64,000 nt of DNA from the NCBI RefSeq assembly GCF_000003815.2, contig NW_023365758.1, positions 300,657 through 364,656 on the forward strand, read 5' to 3'. Source of the DNA: Branchiostoma floridae. Its lineage: Eukaryota; Chordata; Leptocardii; Amphioxiformes; Branchiostomatidae. The position numbers and the translations under genes were made by a program. Shown here piece by piece: positions 1 to 12,628 of this stretch. The notes beneath the pieces are model-generated. The model was not told the DNA's origin, searched no databases, and saw nothing but the letters and a program-made list of their open reading frames with translations. Within the stretch, counting starts at the first letter, position 1. The number at the start of each line of letters is the position of its first letter.

Positions 1-241
1 AGATGTTTTACATTGCTGTGATAACCTGTTTTCCAAGCCCCGGATTCACCACATATTTAGGGGTTAGAGCTGGTTGGATTCCGCTGTAATAGATTTCAGT
101 GAAATAACTTGGGAATAGTTTACAAACCTCAAGAATTCTGGAACCAAAACCCATTAAAGAGCTGTCAGAAACTGTTCAAATTTCAAAGCTTCAAAGTACA
201 GGTTTCATTCAATTTTCCATTACGCACTGTTTCCCTCTTTG

Positions 242-515
242 TTTTTCACTGGAATAGCCTAAATGCTTGGAGTGAAACAGTAGGAGATGAGCTACACAGT
301 TGATAATAAATTGTGTCCTGTCTCTGATGCCAAAAGCTGACAGAAAGTTGATTCAACTGTTGCAAAAATGTAACAATTTTCTCAGACACAGAGCACAGAT
401 TGTGCTTAATTTTGTCCATTCTCAATCATTCTTTTCCACTGAAATAGCCTGAATACTTGTAGTGAAACTGTAGGAAATCAGATAGGCAGAGAGCCAGTGA
501 TAAATCGCGTCCTGT
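242..515. repeat. two-copy direct repeat, period about 190 bp
   Basis: The block starting TTTTCACTGGAATAGCCT at 242 is repeated in diverged form from 432 (TTTTCCACTGAAATAGCCT). Both copies run on to a shared ending TGTCCTGTC / CGTCCTGTC near 320 and 513. The homology probably begins earlier than 242. Confidence 0.6.
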
Positions 516-2099
516 CAGGGGTCCTTCCAACCCATGAATCTCACTTTCCCAGCAAAGAAAACAATGGAGTCTCCTTGCTGGCACCAGGGCTGACAGGACA
601 GGGGGAGGGGGGCAGACAACCAGGCTCAGGAAAATTACCTGCTTGGCTTATCGGCTTCTTTTGTTCCTGCAGCAATTGCTCTAATCCATCAGTGCATTAT
701 CTCATGACTTCTTGAAACTTGCCAATTTTGAGGTGGTGTTAACCAGATTACAGACAACTTGGAAGGGTGTAGATCTATAGAGTGATCTTACAGTGCAATT
801 TTGTTGTCATCTGAACTGCTATGTTTCAGAAGTAGTCTCTAAGAATTGAAATCCATCATTTAGTCTATTCTCTAAACAATTTCTATCACTGTATAATGTT
901 TAAAACTCTCAGCCATATCTTAATTAACTCATGCCCTCTTAAAACTTGCTTACCTGTATGTTTTGCACCGACTTAAAGATATATTCAGGCGTCGTACAGT
1001 GACTTTGTTGTGCGTTTGTTATATAAGATAAAGTGCAATTTTTAAAACCAGAGCATTCCTCAGGCTTACTATGTAAATATTCTTCAAACAGTTGCTATGA
1101 CTGTTCAATGTTTTTGGCCAGATTTAGCATTGCAGGCCAAAATTAGTGTCTCCATTTGTATTGCGTATTTGCATGACAGGTCAACTCCAGCTCCACATAT
1201 TTCTGACCGTCCCTTGTTGTAAGTCTTGTCCAAAGTGCAAACACAATTGATGAACTGTGATGATTGATCGTCCCTACCAACCAAGAAAGCCGGACTGGAC
1301 TTCGGTAGGGAGGTCGGACGCTATAATTAGAAGCCGTAGCCTCCGCTCGCGGCCTGACAACCCGATTTTTACAAATGAGTGTACTTGGCTCCCGATAGCC
1401 AGGGCAGGAAAGTATGTTATACCAGGTGCGGCAAGATCACATATTCTCAATATCTACCCCCCGCATAAGGCATATATGGCTTGACTTAGCACACCTGAAC
1501 CTGTGTACCTGGGATCAGAGTACACCTGTCCATATCCATACCTTTAATAAGGTGAGAAGTTAAACCCACGTTCACCTGCACTATGAGGCTTATGACCCAA
1601 TACTGTGAGAAAAATTTTACTAGGTCTTGAAATATAAAGACAGCTTCTGTTAAAACTGTGGAAGAAAAATCATTGTTGCTATTGAACAATAGTAATGGCT
1701 TACAAATTTTGTGTTATTTGTATATTTACGAATTTTATCATGAAGAGTATTTAATAGCAAAGACAAATTGTTTGCTTTTCAATTTTATAAATGCTTGACA
1801 AATTGTCTTTGTCAAGCTAAAGACCAGGAACTTCCTTGATCCTTGTTGACGCAGAGTTTCCCAGGAAGGAACTATTCAGGTATGGGTGAATTATCCGTCC
1901 CTGCCTCCCAGTTTAGCTCACTCCTCCACCATCCATCCATCCCCTGTCAGTACAAGACCCTGAGTATATTTGTGTAGACTTGGTGGATGTGACAACCTTT
2001 CAGTATAGAGCTACAGAGGAAAAGTATCCCTGCACAGATCTAGAGTTTGGGACATTTTTGACTTGGAGAAGGTTTTGCACAACCCTCCCAAATCCCTAC

Positions 2100-2400
2100 C
2101 TACCGCAGCGTGCAAAATACCCACTTGCACACTTGCACATTGCAGCCACTTTTTGCTTGGTGCAACTTACTTTTAAACTCAGGTTGCACAGGGTGCAACT
2201 TAGATTTTGAGCCTCAGAACTCGATTTTGTTCTCAATTTACATGGAAGAAATAAATGGACTGAGGCAGCTCCGTTTCATATCAGCCAAACATGTATGTAT
2301 TGTACCTTTGTTTCAGAAATTAGTGGATTGTAGGTGGTGCAACTTGAAATTCAGTTGTGCAACCTAGTTTTTGCCCCAGGTTGCATACTGTGCAACCTGG
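2100..2400. repeat. cluster of GTGCAACCT-like motifs on both strands
   Basis: The motif GGTTGCAC / GTGCAACYT recurs about eight times in 300 bp in direct and inverted orientation, for example near 2158, 2185, 2195, 2337, 2357, 2380 and 2393. It resembles the interior of a degraded MITE rather than a coding sequence, but I could not find clear terminal inverted repeats. Confidence 0.45.
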
Positions 2401-2797
2401 CTCAGAAAAGTATTTTGTACACTGCTACTGTGTGGACAAATTTGCCCTGTGGTAATTAGAGGTATGGCTTTCTGGAAATGGAGCCTGCTGCTAAACTTGA
2501 CCTTCACAGGGCAGAAAATTCCTGTTTGGGAATAGGTGCACCTAACCTGAACATTTGGGACACAACATGGATTGAATTAGACACAATAGACTGTAAGCAA
2601 AACCTTACTTCTGATACTGAAATGTCAAGAAAATGCTGTATGTAACTATTAATATTATGGTGTATGATAGAACTTTTACATATGTAACCTTTCACAAAAT
2701 AGGAATACTTAGGAAGAATCACAGACAGCAATTACAATTTAGATGTACAAGCCTAGAAAAGTGCACATATACCCAGTATTTTCATGCCTCTAAACCT

Positions 2798-2965
2798 TAG
2801 CCTGGATACCAACCTCTGGCCCAGTCTCAATGGTATCTATCGTGCGTGGTCCAACTCTGTAACTGTGTGTAAGGAGCTTCTATAGAATTTCCTTGGGGTT
2901 ATGTTGGCCCTACAGCCGAGGAGTTGGGCTGTAAGGGCCCTGGAAACAGTTTGGCATCCAGGCTA
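2798..2965. mobile_element. longer TAGCCTGG...CCAGGCTA element, probable relic
   Basis: It starts TAGCCTGGATACCA and ends TTTGGCATCCAGGCTA, the same termini as the 99-bp MITE lying just right of it at 2970-3068. I found no convincing target-site duplication for this copy. A similar end (CTGGCGTCCAGGCTA) occurs again near 3109-3123, so this locus was probably hit several times by one family. Confidence 0.5.
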
Positions 2966-2969
2966 ATCA

Positions 2970-3068
2970 TAGCCTGGTTACCAAACCCCAGCCCGATCTC
3001 AAGTACAACATGAAAGATATTTGAGGTTGGGGAAAGATATTTGAGGTTGGGGTATGGTATCCAGGCTA
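2970..3068. mobile_element. 99-bp MITE with TAGCCTGG termini and 9-bp TSD
   Basis: Termini are TAGCCTGGTTACCAAACC on the left and the inverse GGTATGGTATCCAGGCTA on the right. The element is flanked by the perfect 9-bp direct repeat GGCTAATCA at 2961-2969 and 3069-3077. Internally it holds two tandem copies of AAAGATATTTGAGGTTGGGG. The TSD length suits a Mutator-like (MULE) non-autonomous element, though that class is inferred. It is a sister copy of the element at 16422-16520. Confidence 0.8.
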
Positions 3069-3308
3069 GGCTAATCAGGGAGCTGTGCTGTTAAGGACCT
3101 GGAAACAGTCTGGCGTCCAGGCTATCCAAACCTAACCTCCAGTAGGGCCAAGGAAAACAATCGTCCAGGTCCTGTACAGACCGGGAACCCTGCCTGTATA
3201 TCTCTGCCATTACCAGCGAAGGGACCATGTGGATCATGTAAAGACGACAGGGTTTATTTTCGCTCACAGCAGAGCGTCTAGACTGGCCCACTGTGGCGTG
3301 GACTCGGC

Positions 3309-3658
3309 CAGACTCGAAATACCACCTGCATATGCAGGTTAGTGCAGGTAAAATTGGAGCTGTGCAGGTATTTCTGGTGTCTACCTGCACCTAACCTGCA
3401 CTGGTCCATGTACTGGGTTTTATACTTAAATGACCTACATGTACAAAAAGGTATGATGTATATAGGTGTATATGGTCATTATCTGCATTACCACCTATAA
3501 AGTATAAAAGGAAAAAATAGCAATGCTTCCTCAACAATTTCAGTATGATCCATACTTCCTAAATTCTGAGTGGTGCAGGTAGAATTTGTCTGGTGCAGGT
3601 AATTTTTAACGTTACCTGCACCAGTGCATGTATGCAGAAAAAAGTATTTCGAGCCCTG
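3309..3658. mobile_element. hAT-like MITE with CAGGGCTCGAAATAC-type ends
   Basis: The right end reads GTATTTCGAGCCCTG and the left end CAGACTCGAAATAC, so the ends are imperfect inverted repeats of the form common in hAT elements. The interior has many TGCAGGT/ACCTGCA motifs in both orientations. A related copy lies at 41815-42060. The flanking 8-mers are similar but not identical, so the TSD is not proven. Confidence 0.55.
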
Positions 3659-6600
3659 ACACGGCCAGACTGGTATGTTAAACAGCTAGCACCTTCCCTC
3701 CATACAAAGTGGTTATTAAATTAAGGGGAAGCTGTCAGAGAAGACCCCCTACCAACTGAAAGGGATAACTCAAATATTACAGTTGGCACCTGTCTTTGCT
3801 TTGTAGTCTATATTTATACATACACCTCCCAAGTTTAAGATATAAAGTTTAACAACAGAATCATTCCTACCCCCTGTACTTGTGATTGTCTTGGCAAGGT
3901 TAGGGATAGGTCCGTTGCTAAGTGCTTTGCGAATTAATATAAATTGGTGATGATAACAGATAAGATGCACTTAAAAATGTTTGGTCCTTAGGACTACATG
4001 TATGTAAAGATGGTATCTGCAACGATCAAATTTTTGAAATCAAATGTCTCCATAGCTGTCTACATTTATGAAGAAAGAAAAGGGACTTGTAAGTTATAGT
4101 TGTAATGCTTTACTTTCTAATATTCAAGTAGGCAAGTACTTGTACTTTGATTTACTGCAGTCAGCACTAAAAGTATTAATAGGAGATTGTTGGAAAGATT
4201 GTATTGTTGTTGAAGTGTTGACTACAAGTCATAAAAGTTGTTATGATGTTGTATAGATAAGGTATAGTGATGTAAGGTGAAGGTAAACATACTTTTTTTT
4301 ATTGAGGGGAATAATAAGACTTTTTCCATGGAGTAGTAGTGTAGTGTGGCTTTACTATGGCACATCATGCCACATGTTTTGGCCAAGCAGACAGGTTCAC
4401 CCCATACTTTTAAGGATAAGTAAGTGTGTTGGGTCCTTTCATTTGTACTAGTAGTAGAGGCGTGACCATACGAGGGACGGATGGATCTTTACAGTAGATG
4501 GTCAGTTGTTGTCAGCAGCTGTTTGTGAAGAGACATTTCACTTGGGAAAGACAAAGATGTAGATGTAGTTAGATAAGGACTTGGGCTACACCAATTTGAT
4601 TCACTGGTTTTTGTATTTCTAAAGAAATATGTTTGAAAGAAAAACTACATCATAGTACATGGAAACAAAACCAGGTTTATACCTTGTTTACCCAGTTTTA
4701 TGCAGCAAATACAGTAATATGTCTCTGTTTTATGCTGCCTGCTTTCTATACTTTTACTTTAAAATCTGTCTGAGAGCCTAGGCAATGAATTGGCGTGGCC
4801 TTGGGATTTACTGCCGGGTATTGTTGGGATGAAGTCAGTCTGTGCACAGCCGGTAGTAATGGTCTCCGGCCATGAATGCCCAAATCAGCCCGGTGAAAGG
4901 CGATGGGACGAGTCACCGTGAAACTCGGCCTGATGCGAGTTCGGTTGTGCCCTTTGTCAGCCCGGGATCGCTCCGCTTGGTAAACCCGCCGGCAGACAAA
5001 ATGGCAGGGAGGCTGAATACCGGCATTAGCACCCGTCAAAGGGCCCAGTCTTCCCGAGGCTGCTCCGACCCTGGCTCATCTATAGACTCCCCGCTGCAGC
5101 TGGGTGATGTTGTCATGGATACGGGAGCGTCTGGCACAAAAAGTGGCATTATCTTGCAAATTGAGCTGACTTGGCAGTCCCTGGTGGAGGGTAGGGGAAT
5201 TCAGGACAAACATTTTATGTGAACTGTTTCTGTGGAATTTGATGTTTTTTGTGCAAAACTAAAAGTCTCCCAAACTAAAAGTGCTTATTTTTTGTATATC
5301 TTGGATAGCTTGCAGATGTGATTTAGCCTTGTTAGGTGAAAGGGCAGTTTGAAACAAGATTTGATTGTTTTTGACGTGTAAAATGCAAGAAAAGGGAAAA
5401 TATCTTGTTTTGCTGGACATGTTTTTATTCCGAGGGAATGTTCTGCATTGCCCCTGTCCTGAAAGTCTGAAAATGGATGTTTTTGCCTGAAAGTTCAACT
5501 TCAAGTAGCTTGCTTTTCTGAGCTTGACATGTTATTGTTCCAGATAGTGGCAAAGAACGGTTGAAGGAAGGCTTTGCATTTCAATGGAAGGTTTGAAAAT
5601 GGATGTTTTTGTCCGAAAGCGCGAGTAGCTTGTTTTTTCGCGGTGCCTGTTGTTGTAACAGGTGACAGCCAAGAGGGTCGGCGAAAAGTTCAGGCCCTTC
5701 CCCCCAACCCCGGCGTAGTTTATTTACTCTGAGGAAGTCTGAGGGATAAATCAGCAAGACTCCGTCATCACCCACTGGAAACTACATTAGATTCCAATTA
5801 AGAGAGCTGCACACTTCGCAACTTGTGCCTCCTTCCCCAAACATGCCTACAAGGGTGCGGGATAAAGGTAGTGGGTTTTATATGATGGGCAATGGCAGGA
5901 AGAAGCATTCAAAACAAACGCATACCTTCCTTTGTTGACGTTTTAAAATGACAGCCGGTATAGAAGAACAATGGAGAGTTGTAACTGGATAGTCTACTTT
6001 AAATCATATCATAGGCGACAGTTTGGACGAAGAAATGTTGTGTAATAGAGGCCAGGCGAAGGTGGCTTCTATTGTCTCTAATGGCCTTTGATGCATTTTT
6101 GTTCGATTGTATGGATGAATCGAAGCATGCTGTGTGCGGTGTTCATACCACCTTTATGCCCTGGTGTAGCATTGCAGTTGACAGAGGCAAGAAAGGCCTA
6201 CAGCTATGCATGAAGACCATGAATATATTTCTGTTATAAAAAAGAGAATAAAGCTTTGGTTTCCTTTACCAAAATCACCATAGTGTTTATGTAGTGCATA
6301 TGAAAGCAAACAAGACCGTAGTAGCATATGGAAAGACACCCAGTGATGTACAATCACAGGGCTATGGACAACCCACACAAACCAGAAATTACATTGACTA
6401 GAAGAGCAGCGCAAACTGGAACCCAAAATTTCTACCTGGCCAAAGAATCTACTCTACTCTAGTACCCTGCTCCAGTCACTCAAACATGGTATGCACTGGA
6501 AGGTTGGACAAACAAGTAGCCATAACATGTCAGCACCTCTCCCTCTTGTAAATTCTGACTGATGACAAGTAAGCAAGCAGCCAGAGAAGAGAGGTGGGGG

Positions 6601-7949
6601 GCCTTAGAACTACTTAGGAAAATAGTAATTAATATAAAATTAGTGTAAAAGGAGTGATGTGGGTGGCCAATTTATCTTGCCTTTGACTTTGAATTTGTTA
6701 TTTGTTGAAGAAACCTAAAGCAAACCAAGGGTAGGGTTAATTCTGTTATCTCTTCTCTTATCTTGATAGTTGAAAATTTTGAAAGTGAGTCTCAAATTCG
6801 TTTTGACTTCATCCCAGCAGCTTAATTTCATTGCCATCTGGTCAATGTTATATTAATATCTCATGAACCCCAGGCACCGATTGAGTTACTCCCTAAAAAT
6901 TAGGTTACCCACTGGGTGGTGGTGAGATATAGATACTTGTGATAGATCCCCTAATGTGTGTGTTCATCAATTGCCTATTACATGTGGTAACTCTGTACCT
7001 GCATCATGTAGAGATTTCATTTCTGGGAGGCCACAGGCAATTTCCCTGGCTAAAATAATGATATGTCTCCTGTTAGAAAGTAGATGACTCTAGAATAATC
7101 TTTATTGGTATTCTATAACTCTTAAAATTTAATAGCAATCTGTGTTAGATATGTGTTAAGTTATCTTTCAAACATGTCCTAAAGTTGGCAGCCTAAACAA
7201 GTCACCATAGTCCACATAAACTTTTAAATGTTAGTATCTTTTACAATCTAGGATAGTGTAGACTCTTATGTTTAACTTCATGTGCTGTATGGATTGTTTT
7301 ACACTGGAGTACCCAAGTATTTAGCCTCGGGTGATTTGTGGACGTTTTCTTCAGCCAATGATTCATAATTATGTCAGGTTAGACTTTAAAACTGGGCCCC
7401 CCGTGGTGCACACACGTCTCGGACATCCCCCCTTGTCTTTCCTACGTCTTCAAGTTCACGGCTACAAAGTTTAAACTTTTCCCCTCCGAATCCTGGTGTT
7501 TAAACACTCGCTGTGTCTGGATAGCGTCAAACGGGCGAGCAGGTCGGCAGAATGCAGACAGATTCACCCCCTTGTGCGCCTTGGTAACAAATCTGGCCCG
7601 GGGCGAAATCTTTCCATTGTGCGGGGGCATCCGGCATGGGCCGACAGACAGCTAATTTGAGCTATTTACTGGCAAGCCCGACTGCCTGCACTGATGATGT
7701 CCGTATTCCTGACCCGCCGCCCGTGTCACAGACTCAGGTGTTCCCTTCCCACCACACCTGTGTCACCTTTACGGGCAATTGGGAGTCGCGGCGAGGCCGT
7801 GTTGTGTTTGATACGCAGGGATTTCCTGCCTAGAAGAGTCGCTAGTGAGCTGTACGCTCACGAAAACCCAGAGCGGTGTCAGCTCAGGGTTGGGTGTAGC
7901 CGGAGGGTGTTTTGGGTAATGGATGCCGCTTCAGTTCAAACCCTGGAGA
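3659..7949. other. non-coding, no gene recognised; two CpG-rich blocks
   Basis: No family-recognisable exon is present. Two blocks are richer in C, G and CpG than their surroundings: 4760-5200 and 7390-7900. Both carry overlapping open frames of 97-116 codons on opposite strands, a pattern expected from high GC rather than coding. They may be regulatory or conserved non-coding DNA, which I cannot test. Confidence 0.5.
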
Positions 7950-8300
7950 CAAAGGTTGTCGAAGATGCCTCTCTTACTCCAAAATCATAGCACTACACAT
8001 TGCTCTACATTTGTGGTCAGACTACACAAACTGTTCACTGTTGAAAGCTGGGGCAAGTGTCAACAGATTGTAGCATGGCCAGGGGTGTTTTTACTAATAA
8101 TATGCGCCCTTTCATTCTTTCAAACCTAGGTAACAAAACTACACCACTTTGTTCTACATTTCTGGTTTAACTACAAACTGTTGGCTACTGAAAAGTGGGG
8201 CCAGTGTCAACAGACAATAGTATAGCCAGGGGTGTTTTGAGTAATATTTGCCCTCTCAAATCAAGATTGTAGAAGGTTGTAGAAGAAGCCTCTCTCTCGC
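7950..8300. repeat. tandem repeat, period about 147 bp, more than two copies
   Basis: The block containing AAGTGTCAACAGATTGTAG, ...GCCAGGGGTGTTTT and ...ACTACACAAACTGTT repeats, with GTGTCAACAG at about 8057 and 8204. Related diverged sequence (GGGGCTAGTATCAACGCC, CAGCCAGGGGGTGTTATGAGTAATA) occurs at 13255-13420, so this is a dispersed family. Confidence 0.65.
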
Positions 8301-8346
8301 TAGGTAACCATCTCCCACCTTGCTGTACATTTGTCAGGGAGTAATC

Positions 8347-8420
8347 TCCAAGCAGATCCTACATTAGCATAAGATAGAATCAAAAGCTGGCAGAGGAATG
8401 CAGCTGGCAGGGGGGGCAGG
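8347..8420 (+). repeat. dispersed CTCCAAGCAGATCCTA repeat
   Basis: It begins CTCCAAGCAGATCCTACATT and continues CATAAGATAGAATCAAAAGC. The same sequence occurs at 29850-29905 on the plus strand and at about 13175-13221 on the minus strand. It is probably one end of a non-autonomous DNA transposon, but complete ends are not resolved. Confidence 0.6.
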
Positions 8421-9761
8421 GGCGCCTAGCTCTAAATGTTATTCAGTAGATTTCTAGCGAGGTCAACGCCCATGAAGCCGGTTCTTTCAAATGCGGAGTA
8501 ACCAATTAACACCAGACCGGTGGCACGCGGGGGTCAGGGAGGAGTGTTTCACACCTATTGTCCGTCGATTACTAGCTGTTAAATACCGTCAATACATTAC
8601 AAAGGACATCTTTCTAGGGATTTCTTTAGTTTGCAGTTTTTTTTTGTGAGCTGGTCCCTTTAAATACTGGTAATACTAGTATATAGAATAGAAGTACGGA
8701 CTGAAGAATCAACTTACTACAGCCGTTGCACATGGGTCTTTAGAGACGTCTTTTTACCTTATTACAAGATCCAAGTTGTGAGTTGTAGAACTACGTGCTG
8801 TTTTTACTATATATTTTACAGAAATAACAACAATGTAAAATGTGACACATGTTACATTAGCCCAAAACTTTACACACATCATTGCAAAATGCATGCATGA
8901 CAGCAAATGCATGCATGACAGCATGCCATATTATGACCGTGTACTGGCTCAACATTTAGTACATCTACTGGCTCAACATAGGTAAGTATACAACTTCTTA
9001 GGAAATATGGATACAGTACATTTGATTATAACAATACAAGTGCTAATACTAACTTATTGGTGACCTGTTTATAACGAGGCCATACAGCCGGCTCATCACA
9101 AAAGTACCTGTGGCTTATGGCGGAAGAGAAGGGTCTACTGTACTTTTAATTCTACTAAATTCAATAATTCAATAAAATCACATTGATCATTTATCTGCGT
9201 CCATTCTTAGGGCTAACCCAAGTCACTTCCTCGTCACAATTTTTACACGTTGTGGAGGCTTCTGTAGCTTCTTGACACAAACATAGTTCGACGTTCCACA
9301 GTTGTCGCAACGGGCGCGTAGCGACCGCTCCATTAGCGCGAGCGCAGCACCATTGAAAGTGTAAAACTTCATCTCTACAGTCCCTCCGCTTTTTGATCAT
9401 CCAACTTTCAAAGTTAACTATATTCAAGCTGATCGATCTAGACGTACGGAAGAACTCAAAACAGCAACTCAAATGCGCTTGGGTTGAGTGTAGGACATTT
9501 ACATGAAACTAGATGGCTACAAGAGGTGCAATTAGCCCGTAACTAGGCTGCCATTGGCTAATTGTCGACGGCGGTCAGTGACCTGCTAGCAGTCATCTGA
9601 TTGGTCCTCGCTAGAAACCGTCAGAAATCTAGTGCATATCAAATAGTGTACACGGGAGGGGTCCGCGCAAAGCGTAACGGGTAATTAGGCCAAGCGGGTT
9701 CATTCGAACTGTGACCACTGCAGAGGGCGGACGTCCCCGGAGCTTCGTAAACAAGCCAAAA
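8421..9761. other. non-coding; CpG-richer upstream flank of the 9762 gene model
   Basis: No exon is recognised. There is a small direct repeat of AAATGCATGCATGACAGC near 8888-8922 and a repeated CTGGCTCAACAT near 8944 and 8969. From about 9490 the sequence becomes richer in CpG (GTCGACGGCGGTC, GTCCGCGCAAAGCG, GGGCGGACGTCCCCGG), consistent with a promoter region ahead of 9762. Confidence 0.45.
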
Positions 9762-10983
9762 ATGGCTGCCTCCGGAGGATATCGTGTTCTTCTAGTGCTG
9801 TTTCAGGCCACCAACAGCCATTTTCCGGTCATCTTCGTGTCCCACAAAACACACGGTATGTGTAGACTTTGTTAACAGTGTAATTCATTTGCAATGGGTA
9901 ACGTTAACGTCAGTACCCCGACGGAAATAAAAGAGCCACCGCGCGCTCCCAAACCAACAGTGGTCGGAAGCTACATGACATACTGCAGGTGATATGGGGA
10001 ATCCTACTACAAGCAACTACTGTTAGGTGCACATGTGTGGGGCGTAAGGATATACTGTAGTTCTTTTCGTTGCAACTAGTATGTGTCGGTGAATTGTGCA
10101 TAAATTTTTCGCTCGGCACTCGGCAGCTAAGGGGGAGGGGGGCGATATATATCCCCGGGTCATAGACTTGTGGGTTGTTGTTCAATTTTGTATCGGCACA
10201 CGAACATAGAAAGTGCTCACAGTACAGTTCGAAATTACGATAAGAATTCGTAACTACAGTTGTGTAATTTTGTGCGATTGTGTCACTATTGTGGATATCA
10301 GTTCGAGTAGTTCACGTTGTCATTTGAATTGTATATAATATAAACTTACCTTGAAACCGGCTGCACATGGAATGCCCATTTTAAAACCTTTTTGTTTTAT
10401 GATCCACAGAATGTACATTACTTCTACCAGTCCTTGCTTCATCTAGAGTTATCAGTATCACCAAAGATGCTGTTGAAGTCTCATGTTTGCTACACAAGGG
10501 TAAATGGCATGCATTGTATTTGTCAAAGAATTATTTTTTTAAGCAATCAACATAGAGGTGAACATCAAGAGTTTATTTCATCACCTACATTCACTGAATA
10601 AGTCTTTCTGAAATAACTGATAAAACAGATACATGTATGTTACTTGCCAGCCCTGCTGGGCATGAGCAAACCTATCTAAGCATGTGCTTACTTCATACTT
10701 GATGGTACAGGTATATCCTTTATTACATTGTACTTTTTGTAGACAAGTATGTTGTGTGCATGTTACCAAAAACTGCTGAAACAATTTAGGATTTTTCGGG
10801 TTGACTGAATTGAAGTGAAGGAGGATTAATCCACTGTATTATGTACCATTTGATGTAATGTTGCACAGCACTCAGTCTCTGCATTGAAGATTACCTGTAT
10901 TTTAAATGTTGTTGTCTTGTATCTATGCAGAACTGAGTAGATGGTGTCATTGCTTGGAAATGAATATGTATAATAGTCTTTAA
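9762..10983 (+). CDS. speculative three-exon small gene, product unrecognised
   Basis: I assembled this model by eye. Exon 1 (9762-9855) starts at an ATG in the context CCAAAAATGGCTGCC, a Kozak- and YY1-like start, and ends at CACG|GTATGTG. Exon 2 (10410-10499, exactly 90 bp) follows a CCACAG acceptor and ends at AAGG|GTAAAT. Exon 3 (10931-10983) follows TTGTATCTATGCAG and ends in TAA. Phases agree (1, then 1) and the exons sum to 79 codons including stop. An AATAAA lies at 11687-11692. The 78-residue product begins MAASGGYRVLLVLF. It has a short hydrophobic stretch but no domain I recognise and no obvious cleavable signal peptide. Another acceptor-like site at 12354 could give a different last exon. 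Chance assembly is quite possible. Confidence 0.3.
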
Positions 10984-12539
10984 TGTCCACATGTTGCCCT
11001 TAGGTTCTAATACTCATTCCAAGCATAGATATTAAATACACGAATGAACAATTGTCCAGTATTGTACTTACCTGTGTGATTTGCCCTGAAGTAAGTTGTG
11101 ATCATGTGTGTGTTCTATGAACTTTGCTATAGTCAAGTCAGGTTATTATATGCTTCTTCAAGGATTGTTGTGTAGAGGTTCTAATGGACTTTGGCTGTAC
11201 AGAATGTAGCTTCAGGAAGACTGTAGCTGTAGATTGCATACAGATGATGATCACATGTATATTTTGTATATTGTTCACATTCATCGAGTGATACAGGTTT
11301 GCCAAAAGTCCATTTCTTACAACAGTTCACCATTATGTATTCCTGTATGCCTTGATCACATTGTGAAATAGACAGCAGTTTTGTGATGGGAGTATATAGC
11401 TTGTAGTGCAGTATCGGCTAAAGATGACATGAAGAGTGGATTGTAGTTTGCGCTTCTGCGCAGAATCCTGCTTTACCTTTTAACTTTGTGCAAAGAGCCA
11501 ATTATAACACATCTATGGAAGAAGATGATGGAAAAAATTTCATGTATCTTTAACGTTTAGTTATATTTGTTGACAGCGAGTGTTGGACACATGAAGTTGC
11601 AAGAAATATGTATTTGAAATACTAATAGTCTACATATCTTATGTTATAAGCTACAACACTTTTTGTCTTGTGTGATATTCAATGATAATAAAAACTTGAA
11701 TATAAGAAGAACTTGGAGTTGGAGAAATTCTTTTCAACAAGAGAATGACTTTGCCTAACCCTAAGATTGTAGAATATAAATTTTATAACTTGCATTTGAA
11801 ATACTGGGAGTCAACATATTATAACTTATGACCACTGGAAATGGTAAAATGCTAAACTATAGGAGTGGGAACATTACTAGTAGATATCTGGGACACAGCA
11901 GTGAACTGTCATGTTTACACTAGGACACATATGAAACTTACATTCACAAGTACAAATGGAGCTAAATCTATTATAACCCAGCATTGTAGAATTTGTGTCA
12001 GACATTTCCTAGTGTCATGAAAGTATCTGAATCCAATCCCAGGGTCTGCATTGAAACCTCCACTCTCTGATTCCTACAGTTACTGCACTGCTCGGTTGTT
12101 GACATCAAACTAAGTCAGGAAGAAGAATCATGTTCTGTTAGGTAAAGCACAAAAAATTGACAAATTAATGCAAGTGGATTGATGCAACTTATAATGTAAC
12201 TACACAAAATTTATGCATGTGGTTGTCCACTCCCATTTACTAGTACATGTACTGTCATGTAATGGAATGTTGCATTCCATCTGGAACAGAGCCAATGTAT
12301 TCCAAGAAGCAATAGTCCTTGTTGTTTACAACGCTATCTGAATTTTTCACACAGGTTTTCTCGGGGGATCGGAAGGAAACTGGCGACTACGATAGGTACA
12401 ATTTTTGAGCCCCCCTCCCCATTTTGCCGCGATGTAAAATCTTGTATTTTCTGCCGGTTTTATTCACAATTATGATAAAGCATAAAATCCCCATGATACC
12501 CAATTTGGTTCCAGTCGGATTTTGATATTTTTATGTTAC
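10984..12539. other. non-coding, AT-rich; possible 3'UTR of the 9762 model
   Basis: No recognisable exon. AATAAA at 11687-11692 could end a transcript from the 9762 model. An isolated acceptor/donor-flanked segment at 12355-12395 (TTCACACAG before it, GTACAA after it) is open in one frame, but no partner exon is evident. Confidence 0.4.
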
Positions 12540-12628
12540 CATAGAATCGATCAATAAGGAAGGAATCCCCGAAACTTTCGTACATGAAAACAATAGCACG
12601 TTGCTTCGTAACCCGGCCGCCATCTTGG
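12540..12628 (-). promoter_or_regulatory. YY1-consensus start region, possible minus-strand first exon
   Basis: On the minus strand CCAAGATGGCGGCC (12628-12615) matches the YY1 consensus AAnATGGCGGC exactly, inside a GC- and CpG-rich stretch. The ATG at 12623-12621 opens 28 codons (MAAGLRSNVLLFSC...) up to a CTATG|GTAACA donor-like site at 12540/12539. YY1 sites overlapping the start codon are typical of housekeeping promoters. No second exon was found, so the coding interpretation is weak. Confidence 0.3.

Larger units (their letters stand above)
1..2797. other. non-coding, no gene recognised
   Basis: I see no exon or RNA gene here. Open frames are all under 100 codons and match no family I know. 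Composition is AT-rich and resembles intron or intergenic DNA. The only structures are the direct repeat at 242-515 and the GTGCAACCT cluster at 2100-2400, listed separately. Confidence 0.6.

Noticed and set aside
4746-5222. Overlapping 116- and 97-codon frames on opposite strands
   Set aside because: GC-rich block with few stops on either strand; no splice sites or motif favour either frame.
7930-7945. tRNA B-box-like GTTCAAACCC
   Set aside because: No A-box at the right distance and no cloverleaf could be drawn.
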